Source: Streptococcus mitis
Lineage (GTDB): Bacteria > Bacillota > Bacilli > Lactobacillales > Streptococcaceae
Direction of reading: 5' to 3'
DNA: 64,000 nt
NCBI RefSeq assembly: GCF_000722685.1
Contig: NZ_JPFV01000006.1
Location: 52,422-116,421 of the forward strand
Shown: positions 17,436 to 27,219 of the stretch, piece by piece
How positions within the stretch are numbered: position 1 is the stretch's first letter
Layout of the letters: every line of letters starts with the position of its first letter
Made by a program: the position numbers and the translations under genes
Notes under the pieces: generated by a model
Databases searched by the model: none
What the model was told of the DNA's origin: nothing
Seen by the model: the letters and a program-made list of their open reading frames with translations, nothing else

Positions 17436-19424
17436 ATGAAAAAAAGTCAAGTGCTTGCTGTAGCGGGGGCTACCTTATTAGCGTCAGGAGTTCTAGCTGC
17501 GTGTTCAAACACTAGTTCAAATAATGCGAAACTAGCAAAAGATTACCAATATGTTTATCAAACAGACCCAGAAACTTTGGATTATATCGTCAGCGATATC
17601 GATTCAACATCATTCGTCACAACAAATGCTGTAGATGGTTTGTTGGCTAATGATAAATATGGGAATCTGGTTCCTTCTATTGCTGAATCATGGACAGTTT
17701 CAAAAGATGGTTTGACTTATACCTATAAAATCCGTAAGGATTCTAAATGGGTGACAGCAGAGGGAGAAGAATACGCTCCTGTAACTGCTAAAGACTTCGT
17801 TACTGGTTTGAAACACGCCGTAGATGGGAAATCAAAAGGACTTTCAATCGTTAGCTCTTCTATTAAGGGATTAGAAGCCTATATCAAGGGTGAAACAAGC
17901 GATTTTTCAACCGTTGGAGTAAAAGCACTTGATGATCAAACACTAGAATATACCTTGAACCAGCCAGAAACTTTCTGGAATGACAAGACAACTAGTGGTG
18001 TCATGATGCCGGTTAATGCAGAATTCTTAGCTTCAAAAGGGGAAGGTTTTGGTGCCCCAACAGATGCTAACTCTATTCTTTATAACGGTCCATTTGTCTT
18101 AAAAGCTGTAACTCCTAAATCATCTATCGAGATGGCTAAAAATGATGCTTACTGGGACAAAGAAAATGTAAAAATTGAGAACGTTAAGTTCACTTTCTGG
18201 GATGGTAAGGACCAAGATGTGATTGCCAAAGGTTTTGCCGATGGTCAATATAGCAAGGCGCGTATCTTCCCTACAAGTTCTACATATGAAAAATATGCAG
18301 CTGACTTCAAAGATAACATTTACTTTAATGAACCAGGTGCGGGTGTTGCAACTGTCAGCTTGAACTATGGCCGTACAACCTATAACCACACTGCCAAAAC
18401 AAGTGATGCTCAAAAAACATCTACTCAGAAAGCATTACTAAATAAAGAATTCCGTCAAGCCTTGAACTTTGCAGTGGACCGTGCTTCTTATTCAGCTCAA
18501 ACAAATGGTACTGATGGAGCTGCAGTAGCTATTCGTAATACATTTGCACCTTATGCTCTTCAAGTTGGTAAGAAGACATTTGGTGAATTGGTACAAGATA
18601 GCTTGGCTAAGACAAATTCTTCTACTTGGTCAAACGTGTCTCTAGCAGATTCTCAAAATGGACTTTACAATGAAGAAAAAGCTAAAGAAGTCTTTGCTAA
18701 AGCAAAATCAAGCCTACAAGCTGAGGGTGTTGAATTCCCAATCCACTTGGATGCCTTGGTTATCCAAGAATCAACAGCGGTTGTAAACCGTGTTCAATCA
18801 TTGAAACAATCAATTGAAAAAGTATTGGGTTCAGATAATGTCGTTGTAGACTTACAACAAATGACTCAAGCAGAAGCTTTACCAATTTCATTTAGCGCTC
18901 CAACAGCTAAAGAACAAGACTGGGATATTCATACCTTGCTAGGATGGAACCCTGACTATCAAGATCCTTCTACTTTCTTGGATCAGTTCGTCATTAAGGG
19001 AGGAAATACTCGCCTTTACCTTGGTATTGACCAAAACACTGATGCATCAGTAGTAAGCAAACTTGGTTTAGCTGACTATGGAAAATTACTTGATGACGCA
19101 AACAGCGAAAACCAAGACGTTCAAAAACGTTATGAAAAATATGCAGTAGCACAAGCTTGGTTGACTGACAATGCTTTGACAATTCCAGTAATGGCTTCTC
19201 CTAAAGAAACAGCCGTTTCATATGTTTCAAAAGTTCTACCATTTAGCTCTTCATATTCTGTAGCTGGCCTTAAGGGTGAGAATGCAGGATACTTGAAGTA
19301 TACTGAAGTTGGCGAAAAAGCAATCACTAAAGAAGAGTATGAAAAAGCTCGTGAAAAATGGTTGAAAGAAAAGACTGAGTCAAACGAGAAAGCTCAAAAA
19401 GAATTGGCAAGTCATGTGAAGTAA
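17436..19424 (+). CDS. amiA: Oligopeptide ABC transporter substrate-binding lipoprotein AmiA
   Basis: Captures oligopeptides at the cell surface for the AmiCDEF permease; it also imports signalling peptides and affects competence. The 662-aa protein has a lipoprotein signal with lipobox VLAAC (Cys about 23), then an SBP_bac_5 (OppA) fold from about 40 to 600 (QTDPETLDYIVSDIDSTSF, YTYKIRKDSKWV, LNKEFRQALNFAVDRASY). Adjacency to amiC marks it as AmiA rather than the orphan paralogues AliA/AliB. GAGGAG lies 7 nt before the start. Confidence 0.95.
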   Translation: MKKSQVLAVAGATLLASGVLAACSNTSSNNAKLAKDYQYVYQTDPETLDYIVSDIDSTSFVTTNAVDGLLANDKYGNLVPSIAESWTVSKDGLTYTYKIRKDSKWVTAEGEEYAPVTAKDFVTGLKHAVDGKSKGLSIVSSSIKGLEAYIKGETSDFSTVGVKALDDQTLEYTLNQPETFWNDKTTSGVMMPVNAEFLASKGEGFGAPTDANSILYNGPFVLKAVTPKSSIEMAKNDAYWDKENVKIENVKFTFWDGKDQDVIAKGFADGQYSKARIFPTSSTYEKYAADFKDNIYFNEPGAGVATVSLNYGRTTYNHTAKTSDAQKTSTQKALLNKEFRQALNFAVDRASYSAQTNGTDGAAVAIRNTFAPYALQVGKKTFGELVQDSLAKTNSSTWSNVSLADSQNGLYNEEKAKEVFAKAKSSLQAEGVEFPIHLDALVIQESTAVVNRVQSLKQSIEKVLGSDNVVVDLQQMTQAEALPISFSAPTAKEQDWDIHTLLGWNPDYQDPSTFLDQFVIKGGNTRLYLGIDQNTDASVVSKLGLADYGKLLDDANSENQDVQKRYEKYAVAQAWLTDNALTIPVMASPKETAVSYVSKVLPFSSSYSVAGLKGENAGYLKYTEVGEKAITKEEYEKAREKWLKEKTESNEKAQKELASHVK

Positions 19425-19436
19425 ATAATTTTCAAT

Positions 19437-19469
19437 AGAACTTTCTCTCCATGAGGAGAAGGTTCTTTT
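19437..19469 (+). terminator. amiA-amiC intercistronic hairpin (partial terminator)
   Basis: Stem of about 11 bp, AGAACTTTCTC / GGAGAAGGTTCT (19437-19466), then TTT only. It lies between the binding-protein gene and the permease genes. Such hairpins usually allow read-through while raising the amount of binding protein; that role is inferred. Confidence 0.65.
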
Positions 19470-19490
19470 GGGATTTTTAAAGGAAATGAT

Positions 19491-20987
19491 ATGAAAAAAT
19501 ATATTTTTATGCGTGTTTTGCGGTCATTGGTTTCTATTTTCTTAGTAACAACCTTGACTTACACGATTATCTATACAATGGTTCCTCGAAAATTGATTTT
19601 CAAACAGGATACCAACTATAACAAGATTGCGACAACTGCTGATAAACGTGATAACTATGAGAATACTGTTTATGAGCGTATGGGCTATATCGAGTATTAC
19701 GATACTAAGGAATTGCAAGAAAAAGCTAGCCAGATGGATGCTTCTGTAACAGTTGAAGCCAATGATACCAACAAGGCTATCTATGAAAAATACATCAAAC
19801 AAATCGGTCATGGTTGGACCTTGGGAGAATTTACTGAAAGTGGCCAATTCTACGCTACTCGTGAAATCCCAATTTTTGAACGTGTTTTCAAATTCTATGC
19901 TAACTTGATTGACATTGACCATACAAATAAAATCCAAGACCCTGAAAACCCAGACTTGAAACGTTACCTTCGTTTCGAAAATGATCCAGCTATCGGATGG
20001 TCCTTGGTTGGTTCAGGAACTAAACACAAATATCTCTTGTACTTTAACAGTCAGTTCCCGTTTGTGCATCAAAACTTTGTGAACATTAATTTAGGTGACT
20101 CTTATCCAACCTATGCTAATAGCCCTGTTTTACAGGTTATTACTCAAGGACAAGGGCAAACAAAAACATCTCAAGTTCAATTCCCAACAGGTAAGAAAAC
20201 TTCTTCTGTAAATATTTACTCAAGAACCTATAAATCACCTAGTCAGGCTGATTCTCGTGAAGTAGCTAACTATGGGAAAGATGATCCGTATACGGCTACT
20301 GAAAGTAACTACCAATATCCTTCAATGATTGCCAGCTCTGCTGTTGTTGGATTGATCGGTTTGGTGATTTCTTATGCGATTGCCGTGCCACTTGGTTCAG
20401 CTATGGCTCGCTTCAAGAATACTTGGATTGATAGCTTCTCAACAGGGGCTTTGACCTTCTTGATGGCTCTTCCAACAATTGCCTTGGTTTATATCGTTCG
20501 TTTGGCTGGTTCTTCAATTGGCTTACCAGATTCATTCCCTATCTTGGGTGCTGGAGATTGGCGTTCGTATGTTTTACCAGCAGTTATCCTTGGTTTGTTG
20601 GGTGCTCCTGGTACAGCTATTTGGATTCGTCGTTACATGATTGACTTGCAATCACAGGACTTTGTTCGTTTTGCTCGTGCAAAAGGTTTGTCTGAAAAAG
20701 AAATTTCAAACAAACACATCTTTAAAAATGCCATGGTTCCGCTGGTTTCAGGAATTCCTGGTGCTGTTATCGGGGTTATCGGTGGTGCAACCCTTACTGA
20801 AACAGTCTTCGCCTTCCCAGGTATGGGTAAAATGTTGATTGACTCTGTAAAAGCATCTAATAACTCTATGGTCGTTGGTCTTGTCTTCATCTTTACATGT
20901 ATTTCTATCTTCTCACTTCTTTTAGGAGATATTTGGATGACGATTATTGACCCACGTATTAAATTGACTGAGAAAGGAGGCAAATAA
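19491..20987 (+). CDS. amiC: Oligopeptide ABC transporter permease AmiC
   Basis: Membrane subunit of the Ami oligopeptide importer. The 498-aa protein has one N-terminal membrane segment (about 8-32), a large extracellular insert (about 35-275) characteristic of AmiC/OppB of streptococci, then five C-terminal membrane segments with the EAA loop [24 protein letters not shown] (Gly conserved) that contacts the ATPases. AAAGGAAA precedes the start. Its stop overlaps the amiD start (TAATG). Confidence 0.95.
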   Translation: MKKYIFMRVLRSLVSIFLVTTLTYTIIYTMVPRKLIFKQDTNYNKIATTADKRDNYENTVYERMGYIEYYDTKELQEKASQMDASVTVEANDTNKAIYEKYIKQIGHGWTLGEFTESGQFYATREIPIFERVFKFYANLIDIDHTNKIQDPENPDLKRYLRFENDPAIGWSLVGSGTKHKYLLYFNSQFPFVHQNFVNINLGDSYPTYANSPVLQVITQGQGQTKTSQVQFPTGKKTSSVNIYSRTYKSPSQADSREVANYGKDDPYTATESNYQYPSMIASSAVVGLIGLVISYAIAVPLGSAMARFKNTWIDSFSTGALTFLMALPTIALVYIVRLAGSSIGLPDSFPILGAGDWRSYVLPAVILGLLGAPGTAIWIRRYMIDLQSQDFVRFARAKGLSEKEISNKHIFKNAMVPLVSGIPGAVIGVIGGATLTETVFAFPGMGKMLIDSVKASNNSMVVGLVFIFTCISIFSLLLGDIWMTIIDPRIKLTEKGGK

Positions 20988-21913
20988 TGTCTACAATCAA
21001 TAAAGAAAAATTTCAGTTTGTAAAACGTGACGATTTTGCCTCTGAAACTATTGATGCGCCAGCTTATTCATACTGGGGGTCAGTGTTTAGACAATTTATG
21101 AAGAAGAAATCAACTGTAGTTATGTTGGGAATCTTGGTAGCTATCATTTTGATGAGTTTCATCTACCCAATGTTTTCTAAGTTTGATTTTAATGATGTCA
21201 GCAAGGTAAACGACTTTAGTGCTCGTTATATCAAGCCAAATGCTGAGCATTGGTTCGGTACTGACAGTAACGGTAAATCGCTCTTTGACGGTGTTTGGTT
21301 CGGAGCTCGTAACTCTATCCTCATTTCTGTGATTGCGACAGTGATTAACTTGGTTATCGGTGTCTTTGTCGGTGGTATTTGGGGTATTTCAAAATCAGTT
21401 GACCGTGTGATGATGGAAGTTTATAACGTCATCTCAAACATCCCATCTCTTTTGATTGTCATTGTCTTGACTTATTCAATTGGAGCTGGATTCTGGAATC
21501 TGATTTTTGCTATGAGTGTGACAACATGGATTGGGATTGCCTTCATGATCCGTGTGCAAATCTTGCGTTATCGTGATTTGGAATACAACTTGGCGTCACG
21601 TACTTTGGGAACACCAACCTTGAAGATTGTTGCCAAAAATATCATGCCTCAATTGGTATCTGTTATTGTGACAACCATGACTCAAATGCTTCCAAGCTTT
21701 ATCTCATACGAAGCCTTCTTGTCTTTCTTCGGTCTTGGATTGCCGATTACAGTGCCAAGTTTAGGTCGTTTGATTTCGGATTATTCACAAAACGTAACGA
21801 CCAATGCTTACTTGTTCTGGATTCCATTGACAACTCTTGTCTTGGTATCCTTGTCCCTTTTCGTAGTTGGTCAAAACTTAGCGGATGCTAGTGATCCACG
21901 TACACATAGATAG
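20987..21913 (+). CDS. amiD: Oligopeptide ABC transporter permease AmiD
   Basis: Second membrane subunit of the Ami importer, 308 aa. It has a cytoplasmic N-terminal stretch, a first membrane segment (about 44-66), a periplasm-side loop with [24 protein letters not shown] (OppC family), then about five membrane segments and an EAA-type loop [23 protein letters not shown]. The start overlaps amiC by one base, with GAAAGGAGG upstream. Confidence 0.95.
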   Translation: MSTINKEKFQFVKRDDFASETIDAPAYSYWGSVFRQFMKKKSTVVMLGILVAIILMSFIYPMFSKFDFNDVSKVNDFSARYIKPNAEHWFGTDSNGKSLFDGVWFGARNSILISVIATVINLVIGVFVGGIWGISKSVDRVMMEVYNVISNIPSLLIVIVLTYSIGAGFWNLIFAMSVTTWIGIAFMIRVQILRYRDLEYNLASRTLGTPTLKIVAKNIMPQLVSVIVTTMTQMLPSFISYEAFLSFFGLGLPITVPSLGRLISDYSQNVTTNAYLFWIPLTTLVLVSLSLFVVGQNLADASDPRTHR

Positions 21914-21921
21914 GAGTAGAA

Positions 21922-22989
21922 ATGACAAAAGAAAAAAATGTAATTTTGACTGCTCGCGATATTGTCGTGGAATTTGACGTTCGTGACAAAGTATTGACAG
22001 CCATTCGCGGCGTTTCCCTTGAACTAGTTGAAGGTGAAGTGTTGGCCTTGGTAGGTGAGTCAGGATCAGGAAAATCTGTTTTGACAAAGACTTTCACAGG
22101 TATGCTCGAAGAAAATGGTCGCATTGCCCAAGGTAGTATTGACTACCGTGGTCAAGATTTGACAGCTCTATCTTCTCACAAAGATTGGGAACAAATTCGT
22201 GGTGCTAAGATTGCGACTATCTTCCAGGACCCAATGACTAGTTTGGACCCAATTAAAACAATTGGTAGTCAGATTACAGAAGTTATTGTAAAACACCAAG
22301 GAAAAACAGCTAAAGAAGCGAAAGAATTGGCCATTGACTACATGAATAAGGTTGGGATTCCAGATGCAGATAGACGTTTTGATGAATACCCATTCCAATA
22401 TTCTGGAGGAATGCGTCAACGTATCGTTATTGCGATTGCCCTTGCCTGCCGACCTGATGTCTTAATCTGTGATGAGCCAACGACTGCCTTGGATGTAACT
22501 ATTCAAGCACAGATTATTGATTTGCTCAAATCATTACAAAACGAGTACCATTTCACAACAATCTTTATCACCCACGACCTTGGTGTGGTAGCAAGTATTG
22601 CGGATAAGGTAGCGGTTATGTATGCAGGAGAAATCGTTGAGTATGGAACTGTTGAGGAAGTCTTCTATGACCCTCGCCATCCATATACATGGAGTCTCTT
22701 GTCTAGCTTGCCTCAGCTTGCTGATGATAAAGGGGATCTTTACTCAATCCCAGGAACACCTCCGTCACTTTATACTGATCTGAAAGGGGATGCCTTTGCC
22801 TTGCGTTCAGACTATGCAATGCAGATTGACTTCGAACAAAAAGCTCCTCAATTCTCAGTATCAGAGACACATTGGGCTAAAACTTGGCTTCTTCATGAGG
22901 ATGCTCCAAAAGTAGAAAAACCAGCTGTGATTGCAAATCTCCATGATAAGATCCGTGAAAAAATGGGATTTGCCCATCTGGAAGACTAG
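21922..22989 (+). CDS. amiE: Oligopeptide ABC transporter ATPase AmiE
   Basis: ATPase that pairs with AmiF to power oligopeptide import. The 355-aa protein shows Walker A GESGSGKS (about 43), Q-loop [10 protein letters not shown], signature YSGGMRQR, Walker [13 protein letters not shown] and switch His in FITHDLG. A C-terminal oligopeptide_HPY-like tail (about 250-355) includes [22 protein letters not shown] precedes the start, 8 bp after amiD. Confidence 0.95.
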   Translation: MTKEKNVILTARDIVVEFDVRDKVLTAIRGVSLELVEGEVLALVGESGSGKSVLTKTFTGMLEENGRIAQGSIDYRGQDLTALSSHKDWEQIRGAKIATIFQDPMTSLDPIKTIGSQITEVIVKHQGKTAKEAKELAIDYMNKVGIPDADRRFDEYPFQYSGGMRQRIVIAIALACRPDVLICDEPTTALDVTIQAQIIDLLKSLQNEYHFTTIFITHDLGVVASIADKVAVMYAGEIVEYGTVEEVFYDPRHPYTWSLLSSLPQLADDKGDLYSIPGTPPSLYTDLKGDAFALRSDYAMQIDFEQKAPQFSVSETHWAKTWLLHEDAPKVEKPAVIANLHDKIREKMGFAHLED

Positions 22990-22999
22990 GAGGAAGGAA

Positions 23000-23926
23000 A
23001 TGTCTGAAAAATTAGTAGAAATCAAAGATTTAGAAATTTCCTTCGGTGAAGGAAGTAAGAAGTTTGTTGCGGTAAAAAATGCTAACTTCTTTATCAATAG
23101 GGGAGAAACTTTCTCGCTTGTAGGTGAGTCAGGTAGTGGGAAAACAACTATTGGTCGTGCCATCATTGGTCTAAATGACACAAGTAATGGAGATATCATT
23201 TTTGATGGTCAAAAGATTAATGGTAAGAAATCGCGTGAACAAGCTGCGGAATTGATTCGTCGAATCCAGATGATTTTCCAAGACCCTGCTGCAAGTTTGA
23301 ATGAACGTGCGACTGTTGATTATATTATTTCTGAAGGTCTTTACAATCACCGTTTGTTTAAGGATGAGGAAGAACGTAAAGAGAAAGTTCAAAATATTAT
23401 CCGTGAAGTGGGTCTTCTTGCTGAGCACTTGACTCGTTACCCTCATGAGTTCTCAGGTGGTCAACGTCAACGTATCGGTATTGCTCGTGCCTTGGTGATG
23501 CAACCAGACTTTGTTATTGCGGATGAGCCCATTTCAGCCTTGGACGTTTCTGTTCGTGCCCAAGTATTGAACTTGCTCAAAAAATTCCAAAAAGAACTTG
23601 GCTTGACCTATCTCTTTATCGCCCATGACTTGTCTGTCGTTCGTTTTATTTCAGATCGTATCGCGGTTATTTATAAGGGTGTTATTGTAGAAGTTGCAGA
23701 AACAGAAGAATTGTTTAACAATCCAATTCACCCATATACTCAAGCCTTGCTGTCAGCGGTACCAATCCCAGATCCAATCTTGGAACGTAAGAAGGTCTTG
23801 AAGGTTTACGACCCAAGTCAACACGACTATGAGACTGATAAGCCATCTATGGTAGAAATCCGTCCAGGTCACTATGTTTGGGCTAACCAAGCCGAATTGG
23901 CGCGTTACCGACAAGGGTTAAATTAA
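23000..23926 (+). CDS. amiF: Oligopeptide ABC transporter ATPase AmiF
   Basis: Partner ATPase of AmiE, 308 aa. Walker [10 protein letters not shown] (about 42), [11 protein letters not shown], signature FSGGQRQR, Walker [13 protein letters not shown] and FIAHDLSVV are present, with [12 protein letters not shown] in the tail. I chose ATG 23000 because AGGAGGAAGG lies just upstream; an upstream in-frame ATG at 22931 lies inside amiE. It is the last gene of amiACDEF and is followed by a very strong terminator. Confidence 0.95.
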   Translation: MSEKLVEIKDLEISFGEGSKKFVAVKNANFFINRGETFSLVGESGSGKTTIGRAIIGLNDTSNGDIIFDGQKINGKKSREQAAELIRRIQMIFQDPAASLNERATVDYIISEGLYNHRLFKDEEERKEKVQNIIREVGLLAEHLTRYPHEFSGGQRQRIGIARALVMQPDFVIADEPISALDVSVRAQVLNLLKKFQKELGLTYLFIAHDLSVVRFISDRIAVIYKGVIVEVAETEELFNNPIHPYTQALLSAVPIPDPILERKKVLKVYDPSQHDYETDKPSMVEIRPGHYVWANQAELARYRQGLN

Positions 23927-23930
23927 TAAT

Positions 23931-23981
23931 GGTTTTATAATTTCCATGTCAACTTTTATGGAAATTATAAACCTTTTTTTG
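23931..23981 (+). terminator. ami operon terminator
   Basis: Sixteen-bp stem with one bulged T (23931-23947 with 23958-23973) and a seven-T tail: the operon's end. Confidence 0.9.
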
Positions 23982-24020
23982 TTGAATTGATTTGAAAAAA
24001 CTTTGAAATTATCCTGAAAT

Positions 24021-24085
24021 AATTTTCGGAAAATTTTAAAAAATTCTGAAATATTCTTGACAGCTAATGAAAAAGGTGGTAAGAT
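24021..24085 (+). promoter_or_regulatory. trpXYZ leader promoter with CodY boxes
   Basis: TTGACA (24057-24062), 17-bp spacer, TGG and TAAGAT (24080-24085): a strong promoter about 400 nt upstream of trpX. AATTTTCGGAAAATT at 24021-24035 matches the CodY consensus at 14 of 15 bases; a weaker box (four mismatches, centred on TTCTGAA at about 24041-24055) abuts the -35. Confidence 0.75.
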
Positions 24086-24117
24086 AGGAAACATCAAAAA
24101 AGAAAGCAGAAAAAGAA

Positions 24118-24177
24118 ATGAATAAGAAACAAGCTGTAACGATGAATCAAAACTTTTACTTTAGCTACTTTAGATAG
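24118..24177 (+). CDS. Candidate aromatic leader peptide upstream of trpXYZ
   Basis: Nineteen-codon ORF, MNKKQAVTMNQNFYFSYFR then stop. Five of the last seven residues are Phe or Tyr, as in ribosome-mediated attenuators, and it begins about 26 nt after the expected transcription start. The ribosome site is weak (GAAAGCAGAAAAAG); an internal ATG (24142) is an alternative start. It is followed by several stems and an intrinsic terminator before trpX. Translation is not proven. Confidence 0.5.
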   Translation: MNKKQAVTMNQNFYFSYFR

Positions 24178-24317
24178 TGTTTGTAGACATGTCATCATGG
24201 ATGCAAACAGTTCAAGCAATTTGTTTGTATCTATGTGGCTAAGGTTTTTGATTGTGGTCCATATAGATGAATATCTAAATGGACTAGCAAAGTTATAACT
24301 TGTTAGATTATTTCAAG

Positions 24318-24350
24318 CATCCGTTTAGGTATTATCTAGGCGGTTTTTTG
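24318..24350 (+). terminator. Leader terminator upstream of trpX
   Basis: Stem CCGTTTAG (24321-24328) / CTAGGCGG (24336-24343, two G-T pairs) followed by six T. It sits between the leader promoter and trpX, so transcription of the transporter must pass it. Confidence 0.8.
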
Positions 24351-24354
24351 TTTT

Positions 24355-24459
24355 ATACTCTTCGAAAATCAAATTCAAACCATGTCAACGTCGCCTTGCC
24401 GTACTCAAGTACAGCCTGCGGCTAGTTTCCTAGTTTGCTCTTTGATTTTCATTGAGTAT
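24355..24459 (+). repeat. BOX element, A-C form
   Basis: About 105 bp from ATACTCTTCGAAAATC to TTTTCATTGAGTAT: boxA joined directly to boxC, no boxB. It lies between the leader terminator and the trpX ribosome site, so it is transcribed as part of the trpXYZ 5' untranslated region. Confidence 0.88.
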
Positions 24460-24485
24460 TATCTTTTCTGAGAAGGAGTTTCATT

Positions 24486-25463
24486 ATGAAAGTTGTTCGA
24501 AAATTACTAGCCCCTCTCTTGGTAGTGGGTATCCTCTTGACCTCTCTGATTAGTTTACATCAGTTGAAGGCAGATAAGAAAAAAGATGTGTTTCGTATCG
24601 GTATTTCGCAATTTATTACCCACCAGTCTTTGGACGCTACTAGAGATGGCTTTGTGGATGAACTAGCCAAACAAGGCTATGTTGAAGGGAAAAATATTGA
24701 GATTGATTTGCAAAATGCACAGGGAGAACAAAGAAATCTAAAAACCATTTCTCAGCAGTTAGCAGAATCCAGTGATGTTGTTCTAGCCATCGCAACGCCT
24801 TCTGCCCAGAGCTTGGCCAATACAACGCAAACAACACCGGTTATCTTTTCAGCTGTAACAGACCCAGTCAGTGCCAAGTTGGTTGAGTCAAGAGAGCATC
24901 CTGGAGGCAATGTAACTGGGACAAGCGACCAGTCGTCAGATGCCATTTCAACCCAAATCAATTTGATAAAGAAAGTGTTGCCAAAGGCTAAAACGATTGG
25001 AATTCTCTATACTCAGAGTGAGCCAAATTCGGTTGTCCAAAAGGATGAGGCTAAGCGTCTTCTGGAAGAAAAAGGCTTTACCGTTGTTGAAAAAACAATC
25101 TTGGACAGTAACAACGTCAAGGCGGCAGCAGAGAGCTTGATGGCAGAGGTTGATATGGTTTTTGTACCAACGGACAATATCATTTCGTCAACTATGGAAA
25201 CAGTCAAGCAGGTTTCTATTAAACATAAGGTACCAGTATTTGGTGGTTCAACAGAAATGGTTGCGGTTGGTGGCTTGTATAACTACGGAACCAATTATGA
25301 AGAATTGGGAAGACAGACAGCTCGCATGCTGATTCGTGTTTTAAAAGGTGAAAAGCCAGAAAATATGGCAGTTGAGTTGCCTGAAAAACTGGAATTGCAT
25401 ACCAATCAAGAAATGGCAGATGCACTAGGAATTGATATCAGTAAGTTAGAAGGCAAGGAATAA
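24486..25463 (+). CDS. trpX: ABC transporter substrate-binding protein (TrpX type)
   Basis: Extracellular solute-binding subunit of the ABC_sub_bind (PF04392) family, 325 aa, with an N-terminal membrane/signal segment (about 8-25) and FRIGISQFITHQSLDATRDGFVDEL, LAIATPSAQSLANTT, VIFSAVTDPVSAKLV and DMVFVPTDNIISST. Related streptococcal systems are annotated as tryptophan/tyrosine transporters, which fits the aromatic leader peptide upstream. No lipobox Cys is visible. AGAAGGAG precedes the start. Substrate is inferred. Confidence 0.85.
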   Translation: MKVVRKLLAPLLVVGILLTSLISLHQLKADKKKDVFRIGISQFITHQSLDATRDGFVDELAKQGYVEGKNIEIDLQNAQGEQRNLKTISQQLAESSDVVLAIATPSAQSLANTTQTTPVIFSAVTDPVSAKLVESREHPGGNVTGTSDQSSDAISTQINLIKKVLPKAKTIGILYTQSEPNSVVQKDEAKRLLEEKGFTVVEKTILDSNNVKAAAESLMAEVDMVFVPTDNIISSTMETVKQVSIKHKVPVFGGSTEMVAVGGLYNYGTNYEELGRQTARMLIRVLKGEKPENMAVELPEKLELHTNQEMADALGIDISKLEGKE

Positions 25464-25474
25464 GGAGGTTTAAG

Positions 25475-26368
25475 ATGAGTTTTGTATTATCTAGTTTATC
25501 AGAAGGTTTGTTATGGTCGATTATGGCTATTGGGGTCTACTTGACTTTCCGTATTTTGGATATTGCGGATATGACTGCTGAGGGAGCCTTTCCTCTGGGG
25601 GCAGCTGTCGTTGTATCACAGATACAGGCAGGGACAAATCCTTGGATTGCGACCTTACTTGCTTTGCTTGCAGGTATGGTAGCAGGTCTTGTATCAGGAA
25701 TGCTCCACACCAAGATGAAAATTCCAGCTCTCTTGACAGGTATTGTAACCTTGACAGGGCTCTATTCCATCAATATTAAAATCATGGGAAGTGTGCCCAA
25801 TCTTTCCTTGGGAGATTCTTCAACCGTCTTTAAACAATTAGCGAACTTTGGTCTGACAAATGAAGAAGCTGTGTTCTCACTCAGTTTAGCCTGTCTCTTA
25901 CTTGTTTGTTTGGTTTTGACCCTTTTGATGAAAACGGAGATTGGTTTGGTTTTACGTTCGACTGGGGACAATATTCCGATGAGTGAGGCAAATGGGGTCA
26001 ATGTAGACACCATGAAGATTGTTGGTTACATGATTTCAAACGGCTTGATTGCCCTATGTGGTTCCTTGTTTGCCCAAAATGATGGATTTTCAGATGTGAC
26101 TTCTGGGACAGGAACCATTGTTGTTGGTTTGAGTGCAGTGATTATTGCGGAAGTCTTGATACACGATTTGACCATTGGAGGCCGCTTGTTATCTATCGGA
26201 ATCGGTGCTATTGTTTACCGTTTGATTATTTTAAATATCTATGAAATTCCAAATCTAGATCAAAACCTGGTTCGTCTCTTTAATGCAATCTTGCTCGCCT
26301 TGGTTTTATTTGCACCAGAATTGCAAAAGAGATTAAAGATTCGTGGTCTGAAATTGAGAAATGAATAG
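25475..26368 (+). CDS. trpY: ABC transporter permease (TrpY type)
   Basis: A 297-aa membrane subunit of the BPD_transp_2 (branched-chain/sugar-type) family, with about eight hydrophobic segments and GLLWSIMAIGVYLTFRILDIADMTAEGAFPLGAA, GMLHTKMKIPALLTGIVTLTGLYSI and FSDVTSGTGTIVVGLSAVIIAEVL. AAGGAGG lies 6 nt before the start, 11 bp after trpX. It forms the transmembrane pore with TrpX and TrpZ. Confidence 0.85.
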   Translation: MSFVLSSLSEGLLWSIMAIGVYLTFRILDIADMTAEGAFPLGAAVVVSQIQAGTNPWIATLLALLAGMVAGLVSGMLHTKMKIPALLTGIVTLTGLYSINIKIMGSVPNLSLGDSSTVFKQLANFGLTNEEAVFSLSLACLLLVCLVLTLLMKTEIGLVLRSTGDNIPMSEANGVNVDTMKIVGYMISNGLIALCGSLFAQNDGFSDVTSGTGTIVVGLSAVIIAEVLIHDLTIGGRLLSIGIGAIVYRLIILNIYEIPNLDQNLVRLFNAILLALVLFAPELQKRLKIRGLKLRNE

Positions 26369-26380
26369 GAGGAGAAAGTT

Positions 26381-27184
26381 ATGGCAAGTTTATTAACACT
26401 TGAAAATATCCACAAGACATTTGAAGCAGGGACGGTCAATGAGAATCATGTCCTCAAAGGATTAGATTTAGAAGTTGAAGAGGGAGATTTTATCTCTGTA
26501 ATCGGTGGAAATGGAGCAGGGAAATCCACTTTGATGAATATCTTGGCTGGCAATCTATCGGTGGACGAAGGGGACCTTTTATTGGCAGGCAAATCCATTA
26601 AAAATCTGAGTGTAAGAAAGAGAGCCAAGGATATCGCCCGTGTTTTTCAAGATCCTAAGATGGGAACAGCTTCTCGTTTGACGATTGAGGAGAATATGGC
26701 TATTGCCTTGAGACGCGGGCAGAAGAGAGGGCTTGGTTGGGGCGTGAAGGAGAAGGATAGAATCCAGTTCCAAGAGGCCTTGAAGGAGTTGAATATTGGT
26801 CTTGAAAACCGCTTAAAAGTAGATACTCAATATCTCTCAGGAGGACAAAGACAGGCTTTGACCCTAGTCATGGCATCTCTGGTGAAACCCAAACTTTTGC
26901 TTTTGGATGAACATACTGCAGCACTTGACCCGAAAACGAGTCAAATGGTGATGGATTTGACGCAAAAGATTGTGGAACACCATCAGTTGACTACTTTGAT
27001 GATTACCCATGATATGAACCATGCGATTGAGTACGGAAATCGTCTCATTATGCTCTATCAGGGTAAGATAGTGGTGGATGTCAAGGGAGAAGAGAAAAAG
27101 CATCTGACGGTTGAAGATCTCATGCATTTCTTTCAGAAAAATAGTGGCCAAAGTCTAGTCAGTGATGAGTTAGTTTTGGGATAA
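26381..27184 (+). CDS. trpZ: ABC transporter ATP-binding protein (TrpZ type)
   Basis: A 267-aa ATPase: Walker A GGNGAGKST (about 43), Q-loop VFQDPKMGTAS, signature LSGGQRQA, Walker B LLLLDEHTAALD, switch His MITHDMNHA. The residue after the Walker B Glu is His (DEH), common in this subfamily. AGGAGGAG precedes the start, 12 bp after trpY. It ends at a strong terminator that closes the trpXYZ operon. Confidence 0.87.
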   Translation: MASLLTLENIHKTFEAGTVNENHVLKGLDLEVEEGDFISVIGGNGAGKSTLMNILAGNLSVDEGDLLLAGKSIKNLSVRKRAKDIARVFQDPKMGTASRLTIEENMAIALRRGQKRGLGWGVKEKDRIQFQEALKELNIGLENRLKVDTQYLSGGQRQALTLVMASLVKPKLLLLDEHTAALDPKTSQMVMDLTQKIVEHHQLTTLMITHDMNHAIEYGNRLIMLYQGKIVVDVKGEEKKHLTVEDLMHFFQKNSGQSLVSDELVLG

Positions 27185-27185
27185 A

Positions 27186-27219
27186 GAAAAAGGCTGAGAT
27201 CTAGTGTCTCAGTCTTTTA
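27186..27219 (+). terminator. trpXYZ terminator
   Basis: Stem GGCTGAGA (27192-27199) / TCTCAGTC (27207-27214) with a T tail. Confidence 0.8.

Larger units (their letters stand above)
24090..24350 (+). promoter_or_regulatory. Structured attenuator leader of trpXYZ
   Basis: Downstream of the leader peptide I see successive stems: TGTTTG/CAAACA with inner CATG/CATG (about 24178-24210); TCCAT-A-TAGAT / ATCTA-A-ATGGA (about 24260-24285); CTAGCAAAGTT / AACTTGTTAG (about 24286-24309); then the terminator. There is no T-box sequence (AGGGTGGNACCGCG) and no trp-repeat (GAG/TAG) array, so ribosome stalling is the simplest model. Confidence 0.55.

Noticed and set aside
24090..24350. T-box riboswitch upstream of trpX
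   Set aside because: No AGGGTGGNACCGCG-type T-box sequence and no recognisable specifier stem; the short aromatic ORF plus terminator fits attenuation better.
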